A DNA stretch of 64,000 bases from Kosakonia sacchari (lineage in GTDB: Bacteria; Pseudomonadota; Gammaproteobacteria; Enterobacterales; Enterobacteriaceae). Below the pieces are notes generated by a model. That model was not told the origin of the DNA. It saw only the letters and a list, made by a program, of their open reading frames with translations, and did no database searches. The position numbers and the translations under genes were made by a program. This document shows, piece after piece, positions 34,740 to 42,607 of the stretch. The DNA is taken from positions 1-64,000 of the forward strand of contig FOAY01000001.1 in NCBI GenBank assembly GCA_900109485.1, in the 5' to 3' direction. Numbering within the stretch: position 1 is the first letter of the stretch; every line of letters starts with the position of its first letter.

Positions 34740-34755
34740 TGGCACATGGCTTGCA
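34740..34755 (+). promoter_or_regulatory. Sigma-54 promoter of the ABC transporter-lyase-CoA operon
   Basis: TGGCAC-ATGGC-TTGCA is an exact match to the sigma-54 consensus TGGCAC-N5-TTGCW. Predicted +1 is near 34766, about 73 bp before the first gene of the rightward unit. Confidence 0.8.
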
Positions 34756-34757
34756 AG

Positions 34758-34769
34758 TTGTACATACAA
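34758..34769. promoter_or_regulatory. HutC operator at the rightward hut promoter
   Basis: TTGTA-CA-TACAA palindrome spans the start point predicted from the sigma-54 promoter at 34740-34755, mirroring the arrangement at hutU. A further ATATACA half-site follows at 34772-34778. Confidence 0.7.
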
Positions 34770-34838
34770 GGATATACATAAAGCATTTTTGCATCGCCGT
34801 CACAACGGGACGGCAAATGATGACCATAAGGCGTAACG

Positions 34839-35936
34839 ATGATTACTTTCAACAATGTGACCAAGCATTACGACGACGGTACCGTCGTGGTCGATGGCCT
34901 GAACTTTGTCGCGCCAGGAGGCAAAATTACCGTGCTGGTAGGGCCGTCGGGCTGCGGCAAAACGACTTCATTACGCATGATCAACCGGCTGGTCGAACCC
35001 TCTTCCGGCACGATTTTGCTTAATGGCGAATCCACCGCGCAGATGGATGTGGTGCAGTTGCGTCGGCGCATTGGTTACGTGATCCAGAATGCCGGGTTGT
35101 TCCCGCATAAAACCATCATCGATAACATCGCCACTACCGCCATCCTTAATGGTGCGGCGAAAAGCAAAGCCAGGGCCAGAGCGGCGGAATTACTGGAAGT
35201 GGTCGGTCTGGCGCCACAGCTGGCGAAACGCTACCCGTGGCAGCTCTCCGGCGGGCAACAGCAGCGCGTCGGCGTGGCGCGCGCGCTGGCTGCCGACCCG
35301 GAATTTATGCTGATGGATGAACCCTTCAGCGCCGTCGATCCCGTGGTGCGTGAACAGTTGCAGGAAGAGTTTCTGCGCATTCAGAAAGAGGTCAGCAAGA
35401 CCATCATTATGGTCACCCACGATATCGATGAAGCGATGAAACTGGGTGATTGCGTTGCGGTGCTGAAACCCGGCGGCAAGCTGGCGCAGCTGGCGACGCC
35501 GGGCGAATTGCTGAATGCGCCGCAGAGCGAATTTGTTGCCGACTTCATTGGCCGCGACCGCGGTTATCGCAAACTCAGTTTCCATACCTCCGCACCGCTG
35601 ACGGCGTTGCAGGTGGAACCGGCCATCGAAATGGGCGCAACCCTTGCGCAGGCGCGTGGTGTCAGCGCGCAACGCTGGCTGCTGGTGACGCAGCAGGGCA
35701 AAGCCTGCGGCTGGTTTGACACGCATCAGCAGGTCACGGTGATTGCGCCGGAAAACGTGAATCTCGGCGCGACGTTTTCTCCGCAGGGCGGCACGCTGCG
35801 CCAGTTGCTGGATTCGGCGCTCAGCTCTCCCTGCCATCGCGCCGTGGTGGTTGATGAACAGCTTGCCCCGCTGGGATCGCTGGCGCTGGAAAATGTGCTG
35901 GATGCCTGCAAGTCGCTGACCCAGGAGGCGCTATGA
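34839..35936 (+). CDS. Quaternary-amine-type ABC transporter, ATP-binding protein
   Basis: A 365-residue ATPase of the OpuCA/YehX group. Walker A is GPSGCGKTT (35-43), the signature LSGGQQQRVGVARAL starts at 136, and Walker B is FMLMDEPFSAVD (156-167). The C-terminal third (after about 250) resembles a CBS-domain pair, which in OpuA/OpuC senses ionic or nucleotide state. First gene of the eight-gene rightward unit and overlaps the next gene by four bases. As I recall, pseudomonad hut loci also carry such a transporter (hutXWV). The position suggests import of histidine or a histidine betaine; the substrate is not shown by sequence. Confidence 0.9.
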   Translation: MITFNNVTKHYDDGTVVVDGLNFVAPGGKITVLVGPSGCGKTTSLRMINRLVEPSSGTILLNGESTAQMDVVQLRRRIGYVIQNAGLFPHKTIIDNIATTAILNGAAKSKARARAAELLEVVGLAPQLAKRYPWQLSGGQQQRVGVARALAADPEFMLMDEPFSAVDPVVREQLQEEFLRIQKEVSKTIIMVTHDIDEAMKLGDCVAVLKPGGKLAQLATPGELLNAPQSEFVADFIGRDRGYRKLSFHTSAPLTALQVEPAIEMGATLAQARGVSAQRWLLVTQQGKACGWFDTHQQVTVIAPENVNLGATFSPQGGTLRQLLDSALSSPCHRAVVVDEQLAPLGSLALENVLDACKSLTQEAL

Positions 35937-36577
35937 GATTTGACTGGCTGTGGGGGCAAAGCGACAGGATCCTCAACCTGCTGCTCTGGCACTGCTATTT
36001 GTCGATTACGCCGATCCTGATCGGCCTGCTGCTGGCGATCCCGGTGGGCTGGGCGGTGAACAACCTGCCGAAAGTGAAAGGGATCGTGCTGAACCTGTTC
36101 GGCCTGCTGTACACCATTCCTTCGCTGGCGCTGTTCGTGCTGCTGCCGCCGCTGCTGAATACACAGATTCTCGACCCGATCAACGTGGTGGTGGCGCTGA
36201 CCATTTACAGCTTCGCGCTGCTGGTAAGAACCGTGTGCGACGGGCTGGATTCCGTCGCCGAAGATACCCGCCAGTCCGCTTTCGCGCTGGGGTACAAACC
36301 GCTCCAGCAATTTTTGCAGATCGACCTGCCGCTTGCCGTGCCGGTGATCGGTTCCGGGCTGCGCGTGGCGGTGGTTTCTAACGTCAGCATTGTGTCCGTT
36401 GCCGCGCTGATTGGCGCGCCGCAGTTGGGTTCACTGTTTACCCAGGGCTTTCAGCTTCAGTTCCTCACCCCGATTATCGCCGGGATTGTGCTGTGCATCG
36501 TGCTGGCCTTCATTCTGGATTGCCTGGTGGTGGCGATAACCCGCTCTTTAAGCCGCTGGCAACCACAAAGGGGATAA
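35933..36577 (+). CDS. Quaternary-amine-type ABC transporter, permease 1
   Basis: A 214-residue inner-membrane permease of the OpuCB/YehW type. About five to six hydrophobic helices are visible (LSITPILIGLLLAIPVGWAV, LNLFGLLYTIPSLALFVLL). The cytoplasmic EAA-like loop includes AFALGYKPLQQFLQIDLPLA. Its start overlaps the ATPase stop (ATGA) and the second permease follows after 3 bp, so the three are translationally linked. Confidence 0.9.
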   Translation: MRFDWLWGQSDRILNLLLWHCYLSITPILIGLLLAIPVGWAVNNLPKVKGIVLNLFGLLYTIPSLALFVLLPPLLNTQILDPINVVVALTIYSFALLVRTVCDGLDSVAEDTRQSAFALGYKPLQQFLQIDLPLAVPVIGSGLRVAVVSNVSIVSVAALIGAPQLGSLFTQGFQLQFLTPIIAGIVLCIVLAFILDCLVVAITRSLSRWQPQRG

Positions 36578-36580
36578 CTG

Positions 36581-37261
36581 ATGAGTGAATGGTTTCTCGA
36601 TCTCAGCCACTGGTACGGCGACGACGGCATTGTGCCGCTGCTGTTGCAGCATATCGGTTACAGCGCGGCGGCGCTGGCGATTGCCGTTGCCATCGCTTTT
36701 CCGGTCGGCTGCTATACCGGCCATACCGGGAAAGGGGAGGCGCTGCTGATTGGCACCACCAACGCCCTGCGTTCGTTGCCCTCTTTTGGCCTGATTATTT
36801 TGCTGGTGATCCTGCTGGCGGGCTATTTCGAATCGGATATGGCCTTTGTTTTGCCCTGCATTATCGTGCTGGTGGTGCTGGCGCTACCGCCAGTGGCGCT
36901 GGGCGTACATGCGGGCATCCGTTCTGTCGATCCCAGTGTGCATGACGCGGCAAAAGGGATTGGTCTGACGCCGCTTCAGGTGCTGTTGCAGGTCGAGTTG
37001 CCCTGCGCAATGCCGCTGATCCTCTCCGGGATCCGCAGCGCTGCACTGCAAATTGTCTCCACCGCGACCATCGCGGCATACGTTTCACTCGGCGGCCTGG
37101 GGCGATTGATTATCGACGGGCGCGCCGCCAACGACTTTGCGCAGATGACCGCCGGGGCCATCCTCGTCGCGCTGCTGGCATTGATCATTGATCTCTTTTT
37201 TTCGCTTTCAGGGAAAGTCGTGGTTTCACCGGGCATCACCCGGAAAACCAAAAACCAGTGA
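36581..37261 (+). CDS. Quaternary-amine-type ABC transporter, permease 2
   Basis: A 226-residue permease paralogous to the preceding one (OpuCD/YehY type), with the EAA-type loop DAAKGIGLTPLQVLLQVELP and about six hydrophobic segments. Two different permease genes with one ATPase and one binding protein is the OpuC/Yeh layout. 33 bp separate it from the binding protein. Confidence 0.9.
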   Translation: MSEWFLDLSHWYGDDGIVPLLLQHIGYSAAALAIAVAIAFPVGCYTGHTGKGEALLIGTTNALRSLPSFGLIILLVILLAGYFESDMAFVLPCIIVLVVLALPPVALGVHAGIRSVDPSVHDAAKGIGLTPLQVLLQVELPCAMPLILSGIRSAALQIVSTATIAAYVSLGGLGRLIIDGRAANDFAQMTAGAILVALLALIIDLFFSLSGKVVVSPGITRKTKNQ

Positions 37262-37294
37262 TGTTGAGTCCTTTAATTACAGAAGGTTAATAAG

Positions 37295-38176
37295 ATGATT
37301 AAGAAACGCTATTTAACGTTGTTCAGTGCCGCGCTGCTGTCTGTCGCTTCTTCTGTCTGGGCTGCTGATGCCGGTCAGAAAGTGATTATTGGTTCGGCGG
37401 ATTTTCCGGAAAACCAGTTACTGGCGACCATCTACGCCGGGGCGCTGGAAGCGCAAAATATTCCAGTTGAGAAAAAACTCAATATCGGTAGCCGTGAAGT
37501 CTATATCCCGGCGCTGCTGGACGGCTCCATCACCGTGATCCCGGAGTACAGCGGCGCGCTGCTGAGCTACCTGGATGAGAAAAACGAAGCGCACAGCTCG
37601 GAAGATGTAGCGAAAGCGCTGGCCGCTAAGCTGCCGGAAAAACTGAAAATGCTCAACACTTCCACGGCGCAGAACAGCGATGTGCTGGCGGTAACCAAGA
37701 AAACGGCCGACAAATACAAACTGAAAACCATCGACGATCTGAAGCCTGTCGCGGCGCAGTTAGTGCTTGGTGGCCCGGCGGAGTGGAAAACCCGTCATGA
37801 AGGCGTTCCCGGCCTGCGTGACGTTTACGGTCTGAATTTCAAAACCTTCAAAGTGCTGGATGTCGCTGGCCCGCTGACGCTGACGGCGCTGAAAAACAAC
37901 CAGATCCAGGTCGCTGACCTGACCTCCACAACGCCGGAGATCAAAAAAGATCACCTGATTGCGCTGGAAGATCCGAAGCACCTGTTTGCCGCGCAGAACA
38001 TCGTGCCGATTGTCGCCAGCAGTACGCTGAACCCGACCATTGAAAGCACGTTGAACAAAATCTCCGCGCAGCTCACCACCGAAGATCTGATTTCCATGAA
38101 CGAACAGCTTGCTGAGTTCGCCAGCATTGATGATGTGGCGCACCAGTGGCTGGTTAAACACCAACTGAGCAAGTAA
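37295..38176 (+). CDS. Quaternary-amine-type ABC transporter, substrate-binding protein
   Basis: A 293-residue OpuAC-fold periplasmic protein with a cleavable signal peptide ending at VWA-AD (about residue 24). Family features include IGSADFPENQLLATIYAGAL, VIPEYSGALLSYL and LGGPAEWKTR. In this family aromatic residues cage a trimethylammonium group; Y and W in these segments are candidates but cannot be assigned without a model. Relatives bind glycine betaine, choline, carnitine or ergothioneine (EgtU). Lies 14 bp before the lyase gene, hinting that the lyase substrate is what it binds. Confidence 0.9.
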   Translation: MIKKRYLTLFSAALLSVASSVWAADAGQKVIIGSADFPENQLLATIYAGALEAQNIPVEKKLNIGSREVYIPALLDGSITVIPEYSGALLSYLDEKNEAHSSEDVAKALAAKLPEKLKMLNTSTAQNSDVLAVTKKTADKYKLKTIDDLKPVAAQLVLGGPAEWKTRHEGVPGLRDVYGLNFKTFKVLDVAGPLTLTALKNNQIQVADLTSTTPEIKKDHLIALEDPKHLFAAQNIVPIVASSTLNPTIESTLNKISAQLTTEDLISMNEQLAEFASIDDVAHQWLVKHQLSK

Positions 38177-38190
38177 GGAACGGCTGCGAG

Positions 38191-39750
38191 ATGACGACAA
38201 CAACCCGTTCTTCCACGCCGCAGGCGGATGCGGTCACCTTAGGCATTGCTGCCACCACCATTGATGAACTGGTGCGCATTGCCGATGGCGCGCCGGTTGT
38301 TCTGGCTGATGATGCGCTGGCGCAAATGGATAAGGTCAGCGGCTACATTCACAACGCGATTGCTGAAGGGAAGGTGATTTATGGTCTGACGACCGGCGTG
38401 GGAGACCTGGTGACTGAGCGTCTCTCTGCGGATCAAATTGCCAGCGTGCAGCTCAATATGCTGCGCAGCCATGCCTGCGGGATGGGGCCGGATCTGTCGG
38501 TGCGGGAAGTGCGGGCGATGATGGCGGTGATGCTGAAATCGCTGCTGCAGGGCTACAGCGGCGTCAGCGCTGAACTGGCACAGCGGATGTGTCTGATGCT
38601 GAACCGGCAGGTGACGCCGTGGTCGCCTGCCAGCGGTTCCGTGGGGTATCTGATTGCTACCGCGCATATCGGCTTATCGCTGTTTGGCGAAGGGCAGTGC
38701 TGGTATCAGGGCAAGTTGTTGCCCTCCGCTGAAGCGCTGGCGAAAGCGGGAATTGCGCCGCGCATTCCCGGCCCGCGCGAAGGGCACGCGCTGATCAGCG
38801 GCACCTACGAAATTACCGCACTGGCCTGTCTGGCGGTGCGGGATTTCGAACAGTTGCTGCCGGTCGCGGATATGGCTGGCGGCATGTGTCTCGAAGCGCT
38901 GAAAGGCAACACTCGCGGCTATGACGCGCGTCTGCACGCTCTGCGTCCCCATGACGGGCAACAAGAAACGGCGCAGATTTTGCGCCGCTTACTGCACGGC
39001 AGCGAGATCCTTCAGCGTTACCGCGACCACCGGGTACAGGATGCGCTCAGCTTGCGCTGCATCCCGCAAATCCATGGCGCGGTGCGCGATCAATTGGCGC
39101 ATTGCCGTCATATCGTCACCACTGAACTCAATTCGGTGACCGACAACCCGGTGTTTTTAATCGAAGACGATGCGCTGGTGATTTTGCCTGGCGGCAACGG
39201 TCACGGTGCGCCGTTGGCGCTGGCGCTCGATGCGCTGGCGGTGGCTATCGCACAACTGAGCACGGCGTCGCAGGCGCGTTCTGACCGTATCACCAACGTG
39301 CATCTCAGCGGCTTACCGGCGTTTCTGGTCGGCAAAAGCGGGGCCAATTCCGGGATGATGATCCCGCCGTATGTCGCCGCCGCGCTCGCCGGGGATAACC
39401 GCAGCCTGGCGGCGCCCGCCAGCGTACATACGGTTTCCACCTGTGCCGGGCAGGAAGACCATATCAGTATGGGCGTCTCCTCGGCGCGAAAAGCGATGCA
39501 GGCGGTAGCAAACGCCGTGGATATCGTGGCGATTGAACTGCTGTGCGCCTGTCAGGCGATTGAATTTCACCGCCCGCTGCGCGCCTCGGTGGGGGCGGAA
39601 CTGACGCTGTCGACGGTGCGCCAGCAAGTGGCGTTTCGTGAAACCGACACGCCGCTGTACACGGATATGCACGCCGTCCGGGATCTGATCGCGGATGGCG
39701 AACTGAGCCGCCAGCTCGCTGTACTGATTAAGGAGGGGGCTGATGAGTGA
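38191..39750 (+). CDS. hutH: HutH-like aromatic amino acid lyase with atypical active site
   Basis: A 519-residue member of the MIO-dependent ammonia-lyase family; the ASG triad that forms the MIO group is at 147-149. The usual HutH active site is only partly kept. Y64, H94, Q283, R289 and E422 match P. putida HutH Y53, H83, Q277, R283 and E414. In contrast NGTQ has become SGTY (S203 for N195), QDPYSLR has become QDALSLR (L286 for Y280), GGNFHAEP has become GGNGHGAP (G337 for F329), and ASGDLAPLAHM has become ASGSVGYLIATAH. It may not be an ordinary histidine ammonia-lyase. A related substrate, such as hercynine giving urocanate plus trimethylamine, is possible. Fifth gene of the rightward unit; overlaps the next gene by 8 bp. 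Confidence 0.8.
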   Translation: MTTTTRSSTPQADAVTLGIAATTIDELVRIADGAPVVLADDALAQMDKVSGYIHNAIAEGKVIYGLTTGVGDLVTERLSADQIASVQLNMLRSHACGMGPDLSVREVRAMMAVMLKSLLQGYSGVSAELAQRMCLMLNRQVTPWSPASGSVGYLIATAHIGLSLFGEGQCWYQGKLLPSAEALAKAGIAPRIPGPREGHALISGTYEITALACLAVRDFEQLLPVADMAGGMCLEALKGNTRGYDARLHALRPHDGQQETAQILRRLLHGSEILQRYRDHRVQDALSLRCIPQIHGAVRDQLAHCRHIVTTELNSVTDNPVFLIEDDALVILPGGNGHGAPLALALDALAVAIAQLSTASQARSDRITNVHLSGLPAFLVGKSGANSGMMIPPYVAAALAGDNRSLAAPASVHTVSTCAGQEDHISMGVSSARKAMQAVANAVDIVAIELLCACQAIEFHRPLRASVGAELTLSTVRQQVAFRETDTPLYTDMHAVRDLIADGELSRQLAVLIKEGADE

Positions 39751-40939
39751 AGCTATTAAGCCGCTCAGTGGCATACGGGTACTCGATCTGTCGCGCGTGC
39801 TGGCGGGCCCGTGGTGCGCCTCGCTGCTTAACGATCTTGGCGCTGAAGTTATCAAGATCGAGATGCCGGGCAGCGGCGACGATTCCCGCGCTTTTACGCC
39901 GCATATCAACGGCGAGAGCAGCTACTTTATGCAGCTCAATCACGGCAAAAAAAGCGTCACGCTGGATCTGAAAAGCGCGCAGGGCTTGGCGATCCTCAAA
40001 GAGCTGGTCGCCTGTTCGGACGTGCTGGTGGAGAACTTTCGCCCTGGCGTAACCCAGCGGCTGGGGATCGATTACGCGACGCTACAGGCCATCAATCCGC
40101 GGCTGGTCTACGTCAGCATCTCCGGCTTTGGTCAGCAAGGCTCGCTGGCGCATAAAGCGGCTTACGACCATATCATCCAGGCGATTGGCGGCATCATGCA
40201 GGTGACTGGCTGGGCAAACGGCGAACCCACGCGCGTTGGCGATGCGATTGGTGATGTGGTCGCCGGGCTGTACGGCAGTTGGGCGGTACTGGCGGCGCTG
40301 CTTCAGCGTGGCATTACCGGCAAAGGCCAGCATCTGGATGTCTCGATGCTCGATACCATGGTGACGCTGCAAATGGTGTCGTTAACCCAGTGGCTCGGCG
40401 GCCAGCCCAGCGCCGGGCGGCTCGGTAATGCGCACCCGATCAGCGCGCCGATGGACAGCTACCGGGCGCAGGATGGACATATCGTTATTGCCGTCGCCAA
40501 CGACAAACTCTTCCGCCAGCTTGCCGGCGCAATGGGAAATCCCGCGCTGGTGGACGATCCTCGCTTTGCCAGCGATCCGCAGCGGCTGGCGCATCAACAG
40601 CCCTTGCGCGAAGAGATTGAACGCTGGCTGGCAGATAAAAGCGTCAGCGACGCGCAGGCAGTGCTGGATCGTGCTGGCGTTCCGGCCTCGCCGGTGCTGC
40701 GCCTCGACCAGATTCTCGACAGCGATTACGCCCAGGAACGCGAACTGGTGAAACAGATCCAGCACCCGCGCGCAGGCGCGATCTCCATTGTGCCGCAGCC
40801 GGTGAAAATGAGCGGAGCGCCGGGCGAACCGGCGCTGATCCCGCCGGTGCTGGGGGAACATACGCTCACGGTATTGCGTGAAGTGCTGGGTATGGATGAG
40901 GCAACACTCGCGCAACTGCAAACGCAGGGCGTGATTTAG
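39743..40939 (+). CDS. Class III CoA-transferase (CaiB/BaiF family)
   Basis: A 398-residue family III CoA-transferase. The N-terminal LDLSRVLAGPWCASLLNDLG and IKIEMPG, VENFRPGV and the catalytic aspartate D167 in RVGDAIGDVVAGLYG (equivalent to Asp169 of formyl-CoA transferase) are all present. Such enzymes move CoA from a donor thioester to a carboxylic acid. It overlaps the lyase gene by 8 bp and is 11 bp from the dehydrogenase, so it is co-expressed with the hut genes. An obvious acceptor is the unsaturated acid made by the lyase; not proven. Confidence 0.93.
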   Translation: MSEAIKPLSGIRVLDLSRVLAGPWCASLLNDLGAEVIKIEMPGSGDDSRAFTPHINGESSYFMQLNHGKKSVTLDLKSAQGLAILKELVACSDVLVENFRPGVTQRLGIDYATLQAINPRLVYVSISGFGQQGSLAHKAAYDHIIQAIGGIMQVTGWANGEPTRVGDAIGDVVAGLYGSWAVLAALLQRGITGKGQHLDVSMLDTMVTLQMVSLTQWLGGQPSAGRLGNAHPISAPMDSYRAQDGHIVIAVANDKLFRQLAGAMGNPALVDDPRFASDPQRLAHQQPLREEIERWLADKSVSDAQAVLDRAGVPASPVLRLDQILDSDYAQERELVKQIQHPRAGAISIVPQPVKMSGAPGEPALIPPVLGEHTLTVLREVLGMDEATLAQLQTQGVI

Positions 40940-40950
40940 GGGAGAACAGC

Positions 40951-41847
40951 ATGTCGCGAATGAATAAAGTGGCGGTGATTGGCGCCGGAACCATGGGCGC
41001 ACGCATTGCTGTCGTGATGGCCCGAGCGGGTTATCGCGTCAGTCTCTATTCCCGCTCGCAGGAAACGCTGGATAAAGCGCAGGCGATCGTCGAATCGCGG
41101 GTCGCTCAGGTCGATGTGCAGTACAGCACGTCGCTGGAAAGTTGCCTGGCGGGAGCGGATATAGTGTCGGAAAACGTGGCGGAAGATGTAGCGCTCAAAC
41201 AGCATCTGTTCAGCCTCATTGAGCCACAGGTTTCCGCCGACTGCCTGCTGACGACGAATACTTCCAGCGTCTCCATCACGCAGCTGGCATCGGTGCTCAG
41301 TAACCCGCAGCGGCTGATTGGTATGCACTGGTTTAACCCGGCCGATACCATGCCGATGATTGAAATTGTGCGCGGCGAGAAAACCGCTGACGACGTTTGC
41401 CAGCGCGTTCGCGATTTGTGCGAACAGCTTGGTAAAGAGACCATCACCGTGAACCAGGACATTCCGGGGTTTATTATCAACCGCCTGCAATACGCCATGC
41501 TGCGCGAGGCGCTCTACCTGGTGAGCGCCGGGATTGGCTCGGTTGAGGATGTTGACCGTGCGGTACAGCGTACGCTGGCACCGCGCTGGGCGGCGATGGG
41601 GCCGATGAAACTGATGGATTTCGCCGGGCTGGACACGGTCGAGAAAGTCGCCGGAATACTGCTGCCCGCGCTGGATAACAGCACGGTGTTGCCATCCTGG
41701 CTGCTGGAGAAAGTCGCGGCGAAACAACTGGGAGTGAAAAGCGGGGAAGGCTTTTATTGCTGGGACGGGCAAAGCGCGGCGGCGGCAATGCGTCATCGTG
41801 AAGAGATCGTCACCAGCCTGACGGCGAGGAGCACGGACAATGAATGA
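40951..41847 (+). CDS. 3-hydroxyacyl-CoA dehydrogenase family protein
   Basis: A 298-residue protein of the 3-hydroxybutyryl-CoA dehydrogenase group. The Rossmann loop VIGAGTMGARIA is at 9-20. The second strand ends YSRSQ rather than in the Asp typical of NAD enzymes, which suggests NADP. Catalytic residues are present: S105/S106 in TTNTSSVS, H126 and E138 in MHWFNPADTMPMIEIVRG, and N177 in PGFIINRLQ. Preceded by GGGGAGAAC as ribosome-binding site; overlaps the hydratase gene by 8 bp. Carnitine dehydrogenase relatives are an alternative, but the HWFNPA motif fits the Hbd side better. Confidence 0.92.
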   Translation: MSRMNKVAVIGAGTMGARIAVVMARAGYRVSLYSRSQETLDKAQAIVESRVAQVDVQYSTSLESCLAGADIVSENVAEDVALKQHLFSLIEPQVSADCLLTTNTSSVSITQLASVLSNPQRLIGMHWFNPADTMPMIEIVRGEKTADDVCQRVRDLCEQLGKETITVNQDIPGFIINRLQYAMLREALYLVSAGIGSVEDVDRAVQRTLAPRWAAMGPMKLMDFAGLDTVEKVAGILLPALDNSTVLPSWLLEKVAAKQLGVKSGEGFYCWDGQSAAAAMRHREEIVTSLTARSTDNE

Positions 41848-42607
41848 TATTGTGTGCCGCCACGAAGACGCCGTTGCCGTTGTTACGCTGAACCGCCCGC
41901 AGAAATATAACGCCCTGACCGCAGAGATGCTGGATGCGCTGGTCACCACGCTTCAGCAGCTTGAGCAGGATCCGCAGGTGCGCGCCATTGTGCTGTTGGG
42001 CGGCCCGAAAGCCTTTTCCGCCGGAGCGGATACCGGCACGCTGGCGTCGGCTTCCGCCATCACCTTATGGCGCAGCGGTTTTAGCGAGAAATGGGATCGT
42101 ATTGCCGCCATCGAAAAACCATTAATTGCTGCCGTTTCAGGCTACGCGCTCGGCGGTGGACTGGAGCTGGCGCTGCTGTGCGACATCATTATTGCCGACA
42201 CCTCGGCACAGTTTGGATTACCGGAAAGCCACATCGGCATTATTCCGGGTGCCGGAGGCACCCAGCGGCTGGTGCGCGCGGTGGGGAAATCGCTGGCGAT
42301 GGAGATGCTGCTTTGCGCCAGGCGCATCAACGGCGAAGAGGCGCGACAGGCGGGGCTGATTAGCCAGTTGGTTCAGCCTGATGAACTGGAAACGCAGGCG
42401 CTAAGCGTCGCGCGACAAATCGCCAAAGCCGCGCCGCTGGCGGCCGCGATGATCAAAAAAGCGGTGCTGGCCAGCTACGAAATGCCATTAAGTGCGGGAG
42501 TGGCTTATGAGCGGGCGCTCTCGGCGCTGATTGCCGATAGTGAAGATCGCGCCGCCGGGCTGGCGGCGTTTCAGAACCGGCAGACGCCGCAGTTTAGCGG
42601 GCGTTAA
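41840..42607 (+). CDS. Enoyl-CoA hydratase/isomerase family protein
   Basis: A 255-residue crotonase-fold protein. Both hydratase glutamates are present: E109 in LGGGLELALLCD and E129 in FGLPESHIGIIPGAGGTQRL, spaced 20 residues as in rat hydratase (144/164). So water addition across a 2-enoyl-CoA is likely, rather than a pure isomerase role. The oxyanion-hole segment is FSAGADTG. Last gene of the eight-gene rightward unit; its end overlaps the end of the convergent hutD by 4 bp. Confidence 0.93.
   Translation: MNDIVCRHEDAVAVVTLNRPQKYNALTAEMLDALVTTLQQLEQDPQVRAIVLLGGPKAFSAGADTGTLASASAITLWRSGFSEKWDRIAAIEKPLIAAVSGYALGGGLELALLCDIIIADTSAQFGLPESHIGIIPGAGGTQRLVRAVGKSLAMEMLLCARRINGEEARQAGLISQLVQPDELETQALSVARQIAKAAPLAAAMIKKAVLASYEMPLSAGVAYERALSALIADSEDRAAGLAAFQNRQTPQFSGR

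Larger units (their letters stand above)
34371..34838. other. 468-bp divergent regulatory region of the hut island
   Basis: There is no credible gene here; two short open frames have poor composition. The region holds two sigma-54-type promoters facing outward, a TGTA/TACA palindrome at each predicted start point, an NtrC-like dyad in the middle and a very AT-rich tract (about 34660-34735). The AT tract could bend DNA so that one enhancer serves both promoters. Confidence 0.6.

Noticed and set aside
34739-35023. 94-codon open frame overlapping the ABC ATPase start
   Set aside because: It begins inside the sigma-54 promoter, before the predicted start point, and runs out of frame through the Walker A region.
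39743-41847. Reading the CoA genes as a carnitine pathway (CaiB, CaiD, carnitine dehydrogenase)
   Set aside because: The betaine-type transporter makes this tempting. But the dehydrogenase motif HWFNPADTMPMIE fits the hydroxybutyryl-CoA type, no caiA/caiC/caiT is present, and control is by HutC. Kept only as an alternative.
40936-41949. 337-codon open frame antisense to the hydroxyacyl-CoA dehydrogenase
   Set aside because: The plus-strand gene has intact motifs and couples to its neighbours; the antisense frame is Arg/His-rich without motifs.
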